Positions 7,976 through 16,800 of a DNA stretch of 64,000 nt are shown piece by piece. Every line of letters begins with the position of its first letter. The stretch's first letter is position 1. The notes below the pieces were generated by a model, which was not told where the DNA came from, did no database searches, and worked only from the letters and a program-made list of their open reading frames with translations. A program made the translations under genes and the position numbers. The stretch is from Amycolatopsis thailandensis (GTDB lineage: Bacteria > Actinomycetota > Actinomycetes > Mycobacteriales > Pseudonocardiaceae). The stretch covers positions 1 through 64,000 of the forward strand of contig NZ_NMQT01000055.1 of the NCBI RefSeq assembly GCF_002234405.1, read 5' to 3'.

Positions 7976-9142
7976 GTGACCGGCAGGCGGAGCGCCAGTG
8001 CCAGCGCGGTGCTCCGCGTGGTGCTGGACGAAGGAGCGATAGCGCGCAGCACCATCGCGCGCCGCACCGGGCTGAGTGCCGCCGCCGTCACGGGGCATGT
8101 GGCCGAGCTGATGCGCCGGGGCTTCCTCACCGAGCTGCCCGAGGTCGCGGGCGCGGTCGGCAGGCCGCATGTGCCGGTGGACCTCGACACGGAGCGGTTC
8201 GTGGTGTGCGGAGCGCATATCGCGGTCGACCATCTCACCGTCGGCCTGCTGGACCTGCGCGGAAAAGTGCTGGCACAGCTGGAAGCCCCGCATCACGGCG
8301 CCGAGCCTGCCGTGCAGGTCGCGCAGATCGCGGAGCTGCTCGACGACCTCCTCATCGGACACGCGCCGGACCGGACTCCGCTCGGGTTGGGGGTGGCGAC
8401 CGGCGGCTGGGTCGACGAGGCGTCGGGGACGGTGGTCGAGCATGGATTGCTCGGCTGGCGAGGGGTCCCGTTGCGCGAGCTGCTCACCGAGGTGACCGGG
8501 CTCGACGTCCGCGTCGACGGGCATTCGCGGGCGCTCATCCACGCCGAACGCCTGCTGGGGCAACCGAGAGCGCGCAGCAGTGTGGTGCAGTTGTTCACCG
8601 GCAACGTGGTCGACGCGGCCTTCGCCACCGGCGAAACCGTCCACCACGGTCCGCGCTCGGCCGCGGGCGCCGTCGCGCATCTAAGGGTCGATGACAGCGA
8701 AGAACCTTGCCGCTGCGGGCGTTCCGGCTGTCTTGAGGCCACGGTTTCCGAGCGCACGGTCGTCCGAAAGGCCGTTGAAGCAGGAATCGCCGAAAAACCG
8801 ACTTTCGCCGAAGTGCTCCATTTGGCGGCATCGGGAAACAAAGGCGCCATCGACATTTTCCAGGAACGCGCACGAATAATAGGACAGGCCGCCGCGTTGC
8901 TCTTCGACGTCCTCAATCCGGAAATCCTCATCGTGCTCGACCAGAGTGTACGCGACGTCGAGGGTTGCCTTTCCACGATCCGGGACGAGGTCTCCCAGCG
9001 CTCATGGATCTGCCAGAACGCGACCGAAAACGTTGTGTCGTCGAGCTTTCCGGGGACCGAGCTGGCGACGGCCGGTGGCGCGGTCACGCTGAACGCCCTC
9101 TACGAAGATCCTCTTTTCACGCACCTCGCCAACGTATCGTAA
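7976..9142 (+). CDS. ROK-family transcriptional regulator
   Basis: The 388-residue protein from GTG 7976 has an N-terminal helix-turn-helix (ARSTIARRTGLSAAAVTGHV, ~22-41) and a C-terminal ROK domain with the zinc-binding CxCGxxGCxE signature (CRCGRSGCLE). ROK repressors of the NagC/XylR type usually sense sugars. Several expected ROK kinase residues appear altered, so a regulatory role is likely. It is 96 bp upstream of, and co-directional with, the sulfonate-type transport operon. Control of a sulfur operon by a ROK protein would be unusual but is suggested by this position. Confidence 0.82.
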   Translation: MTGRRSASASAVLRVVLDEGAIARSTIARRTGLSAAAVTGHVAELMRRGFLTELPEVAGAVGRPHVPVDLDTERFVVCGAHIAVDHLTVGLLDLRGKVLAQLEAPHHGAEPAVQVAQIAELLDDLLIGHAPDRTPLGLGVATGGWVDEASGTVVEHGLLGWRGVPLRELLTEVTGLDVRVDGHSRALIHAERLLGQPRARSSVVQLFTGNVVDAAFATGETVHHGPRSAAGAVAHLRVDDSEEPCRCGRSGCLEATVSERTVVRKAVEAGIAEKPTFAEVLHLAASGNKGAIDIFQERARIIGQAAALLFDVLNPEILIVLDQSVRDVEGCLSTIRDEVSQRSWICQNATENVVSSSFPGTELATAGGAVTLNALYEDPLFTHLANVS

Positions 9143-9238
9143 AGCCGGGTTACTTCATTTAATCGCAAAATTGACGCTCTCCGCCGGGCCTGCGAAGAAT
9201 CTCCTTCGACGACGCGAACCCGAACGAAAGAGCCCACC
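9143..9238 (+). promoter_or_regulatory. Probable promoter of the sulfonate-type operon
   Basis: This short gap is locally AT-rich. TTGACG at 9171-9176 is followed by AAGAAT at 9195-9200 (18-bp spacer), a plausible vegetative-type promoter. GAAAG at 9226-9230 lies before the GTG start at 9239. Confidence 0.4.
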
Positions 9239-10258
9239 GTGAAGAAACCAGTGCCCTTGATCGCCGCGCTCCTCGCCGGATTGGCGCTGTCGGGCTGCGG
9301 CGCCTCCGCGACCCCGGCGGGCGCCGCCGGACAGCCGGAGAAACTCGAACTCCGCTACCAAGGTTCGGCGAACAACGTCACCTACCCCGAACTCGCCGAG
9401 GACCTCGGGTACTTCGGCCCGGTCAAACTCAAGTGGGTCGGCAACACGATCAGCGGGCCGCAGGACATCCAGTCCGCCGCGACCGATCAGACCGACTTCG
9501 GCGGCGCCTTCACCGGCGCGGTCGCCAAACTCGTGGACGCCGGCGCCCCGATCAAGGCCGTCGTCAACTACTACGGCTCCGACGAGAAGACCTTCTTGGG
9601 CTTCTACGTCAAGGAAGACAGCCCGATCCGCAACCCGCGCGACCTCATCGGCAAGAAGGTCGGCGTCAACACCGTCGGCGCGAACCTGGAGGCCGTCCTC
9701 GACACCTGGCTCAAGCGCAGCGGACTCTCCGACGCCGAGATCGGCCAGGTGCAACTGGTCGTCCTGCCGCCGATCAACACCGAACAGGCCCTGCGCAACG
9801 GCCAGATCGACGTCGCCGCGCTCAACGGCGTCCTCCAGGACCGCGCCCTCTCCGTCGGCGGGGTGCGGGCGATCGTGAAGGACGTCGAGGCGTTTGGCCC
9901 CTACAACGGCGGGCCGTACGTGCTGCGGACCGACTTCATCAAGAAGTACCCGGAGACCACGAAAACCTTCGTCACCGGCGTGGCCAAGGCGATCGAATGG
10001 GCACGCACCACGCCACGCGAGGAGGTCATCGCCCGGTTCACCAAGATCATCCAGAACCGCGGCCGCAACGAGAACACCGAAACGCTCAAGTACTGGAAGA
10101 GCGTCGGCGTCACCAAGGGCGGGCTGATCTCCGACAACGACTACACGCTCTGGACGGAGTGGCTCAAGCAGTCCGGGTTCATCAAGAACGACCAGGTCGA
10201 CCTGAAGAAGCTCTACACCAACGAGTTCAACCCCTTCCGCGAAGGCGGTGGCGCGTGA
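9239..10258 (+). CDS. Sulfonate/taurine-type ABC transporter substrate-binding lipoprotein
   Basis: The 339-residue protein has a lipoprotein signal with the lipobox LSGC (Cys20), so it is anchored outside the membrane. The mature part resembles SsuA/TauA-type periplasmic proteins (DIQSAATDQTDFGGAF, then DLIGKKVGVN). It starts the coupled operon SBP-ATPase-permease-monooxygenase-dioxygenase. The two downstream oxygenases suggest the ligand is an organosulfur compound such as an alkanesulfonate, taurine or sulfate ester. The exact ligand cannot be read from sequence. Confidence 0.85.
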   Translation: MKKPVPLIAALLAGLALSGCGASATPAGAAGQPEKLELRYQGSANNVTYPELAEDLGYFGPVKLKWVGNTISGPQDIQSAATDQTDFGGAFTGAVAKLVDAGAPIKAVVNYYGSDEKTFLGFYVKEDSPIRNPRDLIGKKVGVNTVGANLEAVLDTWLKRSGLSDAEIGQVQLVVLPPINTEQALRNGQIDVAALNGVLQDRALSVGGVRAIVKDVEAFGPYNGGPYVLRTDFIKKYPETTKTFVTGVAKAIEWARTTPREEVIARFTKIIQNRGRNENTETLKYWKSVGVTKGGLISDNDYTLWTEWLKQSGFIKNDQVDLKKLYTNEFNPFREGGGA

Positions 10259-11016
10259 CCGCCAAGATCAGCCTCCGCTCGGTCACCAAGACCTTCGGCG
10301 CCCTGACCGCACTGGACGACGTCTCCCTCGACATCGAGGACGGCACGTTCCTCTCCCTCGTCGGGCCCAGCGGCTCCGGCAAGTCGACCCTGCTCGACCT
10401 GCTCGGCGGCCTCGCGAAACCCACGTCCGGCGAGGTCCTGATCGACGGGAAGCCCGTCACTGGACCGGGCCTGGACCGCGGGGTCGTGTTCCAGCAGTAC
10501 GCGTTGTTCCCCTGGCGCACCGCCCGCGCCAACGTCGAATTCGGGCTCGAAGGCGGCACGCTGACCAAGCGGCAGCGCGCCGACAGGGCGAGGGAATTCC
10601 TCGACCTGGTCGGGCTTTCCGGCTTCGAAGACCATCTCCCCCACCAGCTTTCCGGTGGCATGAAGCAACGCGTCGCGATCGCGAGGAGCCTCGCCTACGA
10701 CCCCGACGTACTGCTGATGGACGAGCCGTACGCCGCGCTCGACTCCCAGACCCGCGAACTGCTCCAGGAGGAACTGCGGCGGATCTGGAAACGCACCGGC
10801 AAGACCATCGTCTTCATCACCCACAGCATCGAAGAAGCCGTCTACTTGGGACAGAAGGTCGCGGTGCTCACCTCGCGACCGGGAAGGCTCAAGGACGTCG
10901 TCGACATCGACCTCGGCGACCGCTCCAACGACGATCTGCGCTCGGCGCCCGCGTTCGTGGCGCACCGGCACCGGCTGTGGGAACTCCTGCACGACGAGAT
11001 CCGGAGGGCCGCATGA
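10255..11016 (+). CDS. Sulfonate-type ABC transporter ATPase
   Basis: GTG 10255 overlaps the stop of the binding-protein gene (GTGA). The 253-residue ATPase has Walker A GPSGSGKST, a Q-loop FQQYALFPW, the ABC signature LSGGMKQRV and Walker B LLMDEPYAALD. It matches the SsuB/TauB/NrtD group that powers uptake of sulfonates and related anions. Its stop overlaps the permease start (ATGA). Confidence 0.9.
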   Translation: MTAKISLRSVTKTFGALTALDDVSLDIEDGTFLSLVGPSGSGKSTLLDLLGGLAKPTSGEVLIDGKPVTGPGLDRGVVFQQYALFPWRTARANVEFGLEGGTLTKRQRADRAREFLDLVGLSGFEDHLPHQLSGGMKQRVAIARSLAYDPDVLLMDEPYAALDSQTRELLQEELRRIWKRTGKTIVFITHSIEEAVYLGQKVAVLTSRPGRLKDVVDIDLGDRSNDDLRSAPAFVAHRHRLWELLHDEIRRAA

Positions 11017-11849
11017 CCGCGACACTCGAAGCGCCGACTGTCCACACCGGACCGAAACCGGTCGAGAAGGCACGTAAGAAAAGCAGGCTGGGCAAGGCTT
11101 TCCGCAGCTCGGCGGCGATCCTGCTGTTCCTCGCCATCTGGGAACTCGCTCCCCAGTTCATCCTCGACGAAGGAACGAGGACCTTCCTTCCGCCGCTGTC
11201 GGAAGACCTCGTCGCGCTCTGGGAACTGATCCTCAACGGCCAGCTGGCCGATCACCTGCTGGCGAGTCTCGGCCGGTCCGCCGCCGGGTTCGTGATCGCG
11301 GTGGGCGTCTCGGTCCCGCTCGGGCTGCTGATCGCCTGGTACCGACCGCTCGCGGAGTTCCTGAACCCGCTGCTGGAACTCGCCCGCAACACCGCCGCGC
11401 TGGCGTTGCTGCCGGTGTTCACGCTCCTGCTCGGCATCGGCGAAGTGTCCAAGATCGCGCTGATCGTCTACGCCTGCGTCTGGCCGGTGCTGCTCAACAC
11501 GATCGCCGGGGTGAACACCGTGGATCCCTTGCTGGTCAAGGCCGCGCGTTCGCTCGGGCTGTCGAGTCCGAACCTGTTCCGCAAGGTGATCCTGCCCTCG
11601 GCGGTGCCGACCATCTTCACCGGGATCCGGATGGCGGCGGCGTACTCGATCCTCATCCTGATCGCCGCCGAAATGGTCGGTGCCAAGGCCGGGCTCGGCT
11701 ATCTGATCAACAACTCCCAGGTCAACTTCCAGATCCAGCAGATGTATGCCGCGATCATCACGGTGTCGGTGCTGGGCCTGGCCATCAACGCGGGCTTCGT
11801 CGCGCTGGAGCGGCGATTCTCCACCTGGCGTGTCAAGGAGAAGGCGTGA
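11013..11849 (+). CDS. Sulfonate-type ABC transporter permease
   Basis: The 278-residue protein from ATG 11013 has a short basic N-terminus and about six membrane segments. The cytoplasmic coupling loop EAA-like sequence (KAARSLGLSSPNLFRKVILPSA) is typical of SsuC/TauC permeases. It overlaps the ATPase before it and the monooxygenase after it by four bases, so the whole set should be one transcript. Confidence 0.9.
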   Translation: MTATLEAPTVHTGPKPVEKARKKSRLGKAFRSSAAILLFLAIWELAPQFILDEGTRTFLPPLSEDLVALWELILNGQLADHLLASLGRSAAGFVIAVGVSVPLGLLIAWYRPLAEFLNPLLELARNTAALALLPVFTLLLGIGEVSKIALIVYACVWPVLLNTIAGVNTVDPLLVKAARSLGLSSPNLFRKVILPSAVPTIFTGIRMAAAYSILILIAAEMVGAKAGLGYLINNSQVNFQIQQMYAAIITVSVLGLAINAGFVALERRFSTWRVKEKA

Positions 11850-13168
11850 AACACCTGCATCTCAACGCGTTCGTGATGCCGAACGGCCATCACGAGGCGG
11901 CCTGGCGGCATCCCAGCACGGATCCGCGGCGCGCCGCGACGCTGAAACACTATGTCGACATCGCCCGTACGGCGGAGCGCGGCAAGCTGGATTCGCTGTT
12001 CCTCGCCGACGGCGTCGCCTTGTGGGGCAACGTCCGCTACAACTCGCACACCCTGTTCGAGCCACTGACGCTGCTTTCGGCGCTGGCCGGGGCCACCGAG
12101 CGCATCGGTCTCATCGCCACCGCGTCGACGACCTACAACGAGCCGTACCACCTGGCCCGGAAGTTCGCTTCGCTCGACCATCTCAGCGGCGGGCGCGCGG
12201 GCTGGAACATCGTGACGTCGGCGGGCGAGGACGAGGCCCGCAACTTCAACCGCGACGCCCGGCCGGCGCACGCGCTGCGTTACGAACGCGCCACCGAATT
12301 CGTCGAGGTGGCAAGGAAACTCTGGGACAGCTGGGACGACGACGCGGCCGTCATCGACAAGGCGAGCGGGGTCTACGCGGACACCGACCGCATCCATCCG
12401 ATCGACCACAACGGCCCGCATTTCCAGGTCCGCGGCCCGCTGAACATCCCGCGTCCGGTGCAGGGACATCCCTTGCTGGTGCAGGCCGGTTCGTCGGAGA
12501 CGGGCAAGGAGTACGCGGCCCGGTTCGCCGAGGCGGTGTTCACCGCGCAGCAGACTTTCGCCGAAGGCAAGGCTTTCTACGACGACGTCAAGGGAAGACT
12601 CGCGAAGTACGGACGCTCGCCGGAGGAGATCAAGATCCTGCCGGGGATCAGCCCGATCCTGGGCCGCACGGAGGCCGAAGCGAAGGAACGCGAGGCCGAG
12701 CTCAACGCCCTGATCACCCCCGCGTACGGCGTGCGGCAGCTGTCGAACATGCTCGACCACGACCTCACGCCGTATCCGCTCGACGGTCCGCTGCCCGACG
12801 TCGGCACCTTCACCGAAGGCGCGCAGAGCCGGTTCGAGCTGGTCACCGGCCTGGCGCGGCGCGAGAACCTGACCATCCGCCAGCTGATCGAACGGCTCGC
12901 GGGCGGGCGTGGGCACCGTGTCTTCGCCGGTACGGCAACGCAAGTGGCCGACCAGCTGGAGCACTGGTTCACCGAAGGCGCCGCGGACGGCTTCAACGTC
13001 ATGCCGCCCACCCTGCCCGGCGGCCTCGAGGACTTCGTCGACCTCGTGGTCCCGGAACTCCAGCGGCGCGGCCTGTTTCGCACCGAGTACACCGCCACGA
13101 CCTTGCGCGGCCACTACGGCCTCGCCCGTCCCGTCCATCGCACCGCAGTGAAGGAGCATGCCGCATGA
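11846..13168 (+). CDS. LLM-class flavin monooxygenase (NtaA/SnaA/DszA group)
   Basis: The 440-residue protein begins at GTG 11846 within the permease stop codon. It has the long luciferase-like fold of two-component FMNH2-dependent monooxygenases (HYVDIARTAERGKLDSLFLAD near residue 35; GWNIVTS near 126). Members cleave C-S or C-N bonds, for example in dibenzothiophene sulfone or nitrilotriacetate. Its place inside a sulfonate-type transport operon suggests oxidative sulfur release from the imported compound. No flavin reductase partner is in the operon, so reduced flavin must come from elsewhere. Confidence 0.85.
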   Translation: MKHLHLNAFVMPNGHHEAAWRHPSTDPRRAATLKHYVDIARTAERGKLDSLFLADGVALWGNVRYNSHTLFEPLTLLSALAGATERIGLIATASTTYNEPYHLARKFASLDHLSGGRAGWNIVTSAGEDEARNFNRDARPAHALRYERATEFVEVARKLWDSWDDDAAVIDKASGVYADTDRIHPIDHNGPHFQVRGPLNIPRPVQGHPLLVQAGSSETGKEYAARFAEAVFTAQQTFAEGKAFYDDVKGRLAKYGRSPEEIKILPGISPILGRTEAEAKEREAELNALITPAYGVRQLSNMLDHDLTPYPLDGPLPDVGTFTEGAQSRFELVTGLARRENLTIRQLIERLAGGRGHRVFAGTATQVADQLEHWFTEGAADGFNVMPPTLPGGLEDFVDLVVPELQRRGLFRTEYTATTLRGHYGLARPVHRTAVKEHAA

Positions 13169-14067
13169 CCGCCCTAAACACCCAGGTCGAGGTCCGCAAG
13201 ATCACCGGCAGGATCGGCGCGCAGGTGATCGGCGTCGATCCGGCCAAGGACCTCGACGCCGCCACCGTCGCGTTCGTGACCGAAGCCCTGCACGAGCACA
13301 AGGCGCTCGTGTTCCGCGACGTCGAGCTGGACGACGCGGGCCAGCAGCGGTTCGCCGCGCACTTCGGCGAGCTGACCAAGGCGCACCCGACCGTCCCGTC
13401 GGTCGACGGGGAGCCCGCCATCCTGCCGGTCGACAGCGAGCAGGGCCGCGCGAACCAGTGGCACACCGACGTCACCTTCGTGCACAACCCGCCGAAGGCC
13501 AGCACGCTGCGCAGCCTGGTCGTACCGCCCTACGGTGGCGAGACGCTCATCGCCAACTCGGCCGCCGCGTACCGCGACCTGCCGGAGCCGCTCCGGGCGT
13601 TCGCCGACACGCTGCGCGCCGAGCACACCAACGACTACGACTACGCGAAGGCGCCGGAGACTCTCGACGAGGCGGAGCAGGAACGCCGGAAGGTGTTCGT
13701 CTCGCAGAAGTTCCGCACGGTCCACCCGGTGGTGCGGGTGCATCCGGTGACCGGCGAACGCGGGCTGTACATCGGCGGGTTCGCGCAGCGGATCATCGGG
13801 CTGTCCAAGGGCGAGTCGCGGGACATCCTGCGGCTGCTGCAGTCCTACGTGACGCGGCCGGAGAACGTCGTCCGGGTGAGCTGGGAGCCGAACCAGCTGG
13901 TGCTGTTCGACAACCGCATCACCCAGCACTACGCCGTCGACAACTACGACGACCTGCCCCGCCGCCTGAACCGGGTCACCGTGGCGGGCGACGTCCCGGT
14001 CGGCATCGACGGGGTGCCGAGCGAATCCCTCGAAGGCGACGCTTCGCACTACTCCCCCGTCGCCTGA
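13165..14067 (+). CDS. TauD/TfdA-family Fe(II)/2-oxoglutarate dioxygenase
   Basis: ATG 13165 overlaps the previous stop (ATGA). The 300-residue enzyme has the iron triad His100, Asp102 (QWHTDVTF) and His255 (RITQHYAV), with a downstream arginine cluster (DLPRRLNR, 264-271) for 2-oxoglutarate. Relatives are taurine dioxygenase and alkyl sulfatase AtsK, which release sulfite or sulfate. With the flavin monooxygenase it would widen the organosulfur range of the operon. It is the last gene; a long perfect hairpin follows five bases after the stop. Confidence 0.88.
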   Translation: MTALNTQVEVRKITGRIGAQVIGVDPAKDLDAATVAFVTEALHEHKALVFRDVELDDAGQQRFAAHFGELTKAHPTVPSVDGEPAILPVDSEQGRANQWHTDVTFVHNPPKASTLRSLVVPPYGGETLIANSAAAYRDLPEPLRAFADTLRAEHTNDYDYAKAPETLDEAEQERRKVFVSQKFRTVHPVVRVHPVTGERGLYIGGFAQRIIGLSKGESRDILRLLQSYVTRPENVVRVSWEPNQLVLFDNRITQHYAVDNYDDLPRRLNRVTVAGDVPVGIDGVPSESLEGDASHYSPVA

Positions 14068-14071
14068 CGCC

Positions 14072-14124
14072 CCGCATTTAGTCCTCTGGATGCGTACCAA
14101 CCGCATCCAGAGGACTAAATGCGG
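14072..14124. terminator. Perfect 23-bp inverted repeat between tauD-type and sigma genes
   Basis: Arms at 14072-14094 and 14102-14124 are perfectly complementary with a 7-nt loop; the arm contains GCATTTAGTCCTCTGGATGC. It begins just after the dioxygenase stop and ends 14 bp before the sigma-factor GTG. It can act as terminator of the sulfur operon. Because it lies in the leader region of the sigma gene it could also affect expression of that gene. Confidence 0.6.
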
Positions 14125-14137
14125 TAAGACTGGCGAC

Positions 14138-15355
14138 GTGAAGGACGATCGTCAGGTGGAAGCGCTCCTCAGGGAGCTGGCCCCGCAGGTCATCGGGTTG
14201 CTGGTGCGCAAGCACGGGCAGTTCGACGCCTGCGAGGACGCCGTCCAGGAAGCCCTGCTTTCGGCCGCGCAGCAATGGCCGGAGCAGGGCATCCCGGACA
14301 GCCCGAAGTCCTGGCTCGCGACGGTCGCGTCCCGGCGGCTGGTGGACGAGTGGCGCAGCGAGAGCGCGCGACGGCGGCGCGAGGAGAACGACGCGCTGAT
14401 GGCCCCGGCCGAACCGTCCACTGTGTCCGATACGGACGACACGCTCACCGTGTTGTTCTTGTGCTGCCACCCTTCCCTGTCCGCGCCGTCGCAACTCGCG
14501 CTCACGCTGCGCGCCGTCGGCGGTCTGACCACCGGCGAGATCGCAGCCGCGTTCCTGGTCCCGGAATCGACGCTCGCCCAACGGATCAGCCGGGCGAAAC
14601 AGACCATCAAGAAGGCGGGCGCCGAATTCGTCCTGCCGCCGGCCGCGGAACTCGCCGAACGGCTCCGCGTCGTCCTCCAGGTGCTGTACCTGATCTTCAA
14701 CGAGGGCTACACGACCAGCGGCGGCCCCGACCTGCACCGCGCCGACCTGACCGCCGAGGCGATCCGGCTGACCCGCCTGCTCCGGCGGCTCATGCCGGAC
14801 GAGGACGAGGTCACCGGCCTGCTCGCGCTCATGCTGCTGACCGACGCCCGCCGCGACGCCCGCGCCGGCGAGGACGGCTCGCTCGTCCCTCTCGCCGAGC
14901 AGGACCGCTCGCGCTGGAACGCGGAAACGATCGCCGAAGGGGTCTCGCTGGTGAGCGGGGCCCTGGCGGAAGGCCCTGTCGGGCCGTACCAGGTGCAGGC
15001 CGCGATCGCCGCCGTCCACGACGAGGCGGCCACCGCGGCCGACACGGACTGGTCCCAGATCCTCGCGCTCTACGACGTCCTCGAAAAGGTGTCGCCCGGC
15101 CCGATCGTGACGCTCAACCGCGCTGTCGCGGTCGCCGAGGTCAACGGGCCGGAAGCAGGCCTCGAACTGCTCGCCACGCTCGACGACGACACCCGGATGA
15201 GCCAGACCCATCGGCTCGATTCCGTGCGCGGGCACCTGCTGGAGCTGGCCGGGGACGCCGTCGCCGCGCGCGAGGCATACCTCCGGGCCGCTGGCAAGAC
15301 CGCGAGCGAACCCGAGAAGCAGTACCTGACCCGGCGCGCGGAGCGGCTCTCCTAG
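14138..15355 (+). CDS. ECF42-type RNA polymerase sigma factor with C-terminal extension
   Basis: GTG 14138 gives a 405-residue protein. The longer frame would start inside the hairpin arm, so this start is preferred. Sigma region 2 (DACEDAVQEALLSAAQQW) and region 4 (LTTGEIAAAFLVPESTLAQRISRAKQ) occupy the first ~190 residues. The remaining ~210 residues contain the conserved IFNEGY and NRAVAVAEVNGPEAGL segments of the ECF42 (DUF6596/TPR-like) extension. Such factors usually sit beside DGPF/YCII proteins, which are absent here. No anti-sigma gene is adjacent. The stop overlaps that of the convergent next gene in a shared CTAG. Confidence 0.85.
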   Translation: MKDDRQVEALLRELAPQVIGLLVRKHGQFDACEDAVQEALLSAAQQWPEQGIPDSPKSWLATVASRRLVDEWRSESARRRREENDALMAPAEPSTVSDTDDTLTVLFLCCHPSLSAPSQLALTLRAVGGLTTGEIAAAFLVPESTLAQRISRAKQTIKKAGAEFVLPPAAELAERLRVVLQVLYLIFNEGYTTSGGPDLHRADLTAEAIRLTRLLRRLMPDEDEVTGLLALMLLTDARRDARAGEDGSLVPLAEQDRSRWNAETIAEGVSLVSGALAEGPVGPYQVQAAIAAVHDEAATAADTDWSQILALYDVLEKVSPGPIVTLNRAVAVAEVNGPEAGLELLATLDDDTRMSQTHRLDSVRGHLLELAGDAVAAREAYLRAAGKTASEPEKQYLTRRAERLS

Positions 15356-15798
15356 TCCTCGGCTTTGCGGGCGGTGGCCATGGCGCGCTCGGTTTCCCAG
15401 AACGCCCGCATCGACACGATCAGCCCGTCCTCGCGCACCCGGTAGACGAACACGCCGTCGGTGTCGACGCGATAGCCGCCGGGCAGGTACGTCGTGATCG
15501 TGCCGACGTTCGCGACCTCGTCCCCGGCGGCGTGGGAATCACGGATGGTGAACTGGAAGCGGTTGACGCATCCGATCGTCTTGTCCCAGAAGGCACTGAT
15601 CCCGTCGTGGCCGTGGTGGCCCTTGCCCTCCTCGTCGAACATCGACGGGCCGATCGGGTCTTCGACGACGGCGTCACCGGCGAAGAGCGCGAGCCAGGCT
15701 TCCTTGTCACCCGCCGTGACGGCGGTCATCGAGCGGAACGCGGCCTGCCTCGCGGGCGGCTGTTCGGCGGCGGGATCCCAGCAGACGTCGACACCCAT
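15352..15798 (-). CDS. SnoaL/NTF2-like protein
   Basis: The 148-residue protein from ATG 15798 has an NTF2-like fold pattern: an initial helix (FRSMTAVTAGDKEAWLALFAGDAVVEDP), a GHDGISAFWDKTIG loop and a C-terminal sheet with DGVFVYRVREDGLIVSM. Such proteins include ketosteroid isomerase-like enzymes and polyketide cyclases, but the substrate is unknown. It starts two bases after the end of the LLM oxidoreductase gene, so the two are probably co-expressed and may act on the same metabolite. Confidence 0.75.
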   Translation of the reverse strand: MGVDVCWDPAAEQPPARQAAFRSMTAVTAGDKEAWLALFAGDAVVEDPIGPSMFDEEGKGHHGHDGISAFWDKTIGCVNRFQFTIRDSHAAGDEVANVGTITTYLPGGYRVDTDGVFVYRVREDGLIVSMRAFWETERAMATARKAED

Positions 15799-15800
15799 GC

Positions 15801-16676
15801 TCAGTCTCCGATCTTCGCGATGATCTCGTCGCCGAACTTCTTGATGGAATCCAGCTTCGGGCCGACTTCGGCGTCGAAACCGAGGCCGTCGAACACCCAC
15901 GGCATGGTGATGATGTCGGTGACGCCGATGTCGCCCTGCTCGCGGTAACCGTCGAGACCGAACTTGTCGATGCAGACGGCCTGGTACTCGAACGGGTCTT
16001 CGGCGCGACCCCGCTCCGCCAGCAGTCCGCGCAGTTTGGCGATCGTGTCGCGGAGGTCGTCGAACTTCATCATCGCCGAGGACCAGCCGTCGGCGACGCG
16101 AGCGGCCCGGCGCAGCGCGACGTCGGTGTGGCCGCCGATGTAGAACGGCACCTTCGACGGCGGTGTCGGGCTCATGCGGAGCTTGTCGAAGTCGAAGAAC
16201 TCGCCGTGGAACTCGACCATCCCGCCGTCGAGGATCAGCCGCAGCACTTCGATGGCCTCGTCCACGCGTTTGCCGCGCTTCTCGTACGGCGCGCCGCACC
16301 AGCGGAACTCTTCCGGCGACCAGCCGACGCCGAGCCCCAGACCGAAACGGCCGCCGGTCAGCGCCGCGACCGAGTTGACCTGGCGCGCGAGCAGGACCGG
16401 GTTACGGGAGCCGAGTTTGAGCACGGAGGTGTAGAAGGTGAGCCGTTCGGTGACCGCGCCCATCGAGGCGGCGGCGACCAGCGGATCGGCCCAGGGCGTC
16501 TCCTCGGTCCAGAACCGGCTGCCGTCGGGCGTGTACGGGTAGTCGGCCGAGACCGTTTCGGAATAGAACAGGGAATCCGGGAGCGCGATCGAGGAGAACC
16601 CCGCCTCTTCGGCGGCCCGGGCGAGCTCGCCCAGCTGATCGAGCGGATTCATCGCGATCGACAGGGTGAACTTCAT
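15801..16676 (-). CDS. LLM-class oxidoreductase, probably F420-dependent (TIGR03619-like)
   Basis: The 291-residue protein MKFTLSIAMNPLDQ has the luciferase-like barrel with the segment GGRFGLGLGVGWSPEEF at ~109-125 and PPSKVPFYIGG at ~173-183. These match actinobacterial F420-dependent oxidoreductases such as the TIGR03619 group. It would transfer hydride from reduced F420 to an unknown substrate. It is followed directly by the NTF2-like gene. F420 use is inferred from family resemblance only. Confidence 0.8.
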   Translation of the reverse strand: MKFTLSIAMNPLDQLGELARAAEEAGFSSIALPDSLFYSETVSADYPYTPDGSRFWTEETPWADPLVAAASMGAVTERLTFYTSVLKLGSRNPVLLARQVNSVAALTGGRFGLGLGVGWSPEEFRWCGAPYEKRGKRVDEAIEVLRLILDGGMVEFHGEFFDFDKLRMSPTPPSKVPFYIGGHTDVALRRAARVADGWSSAMMKFDDLRDTIAKLRGLLAERGRAEDPFEYQAVCIDKFGLDGYREQGDIGVTDIITMPWVFDGLGFDAEVGPKLDSIKKFGDEIIAKIGD

Positions 16677-16800
16677 GGGGCTGAACTATAACGTGTTCTA
16701 TTTTACCTCGCCAGTGGTGACCGCGAGCACCGACGGGAACCTCGGGCAGGCCGTCCACGTTGTCCGGAGCAAAGGCCGAACGATTCCTGGAGTTGAACCC

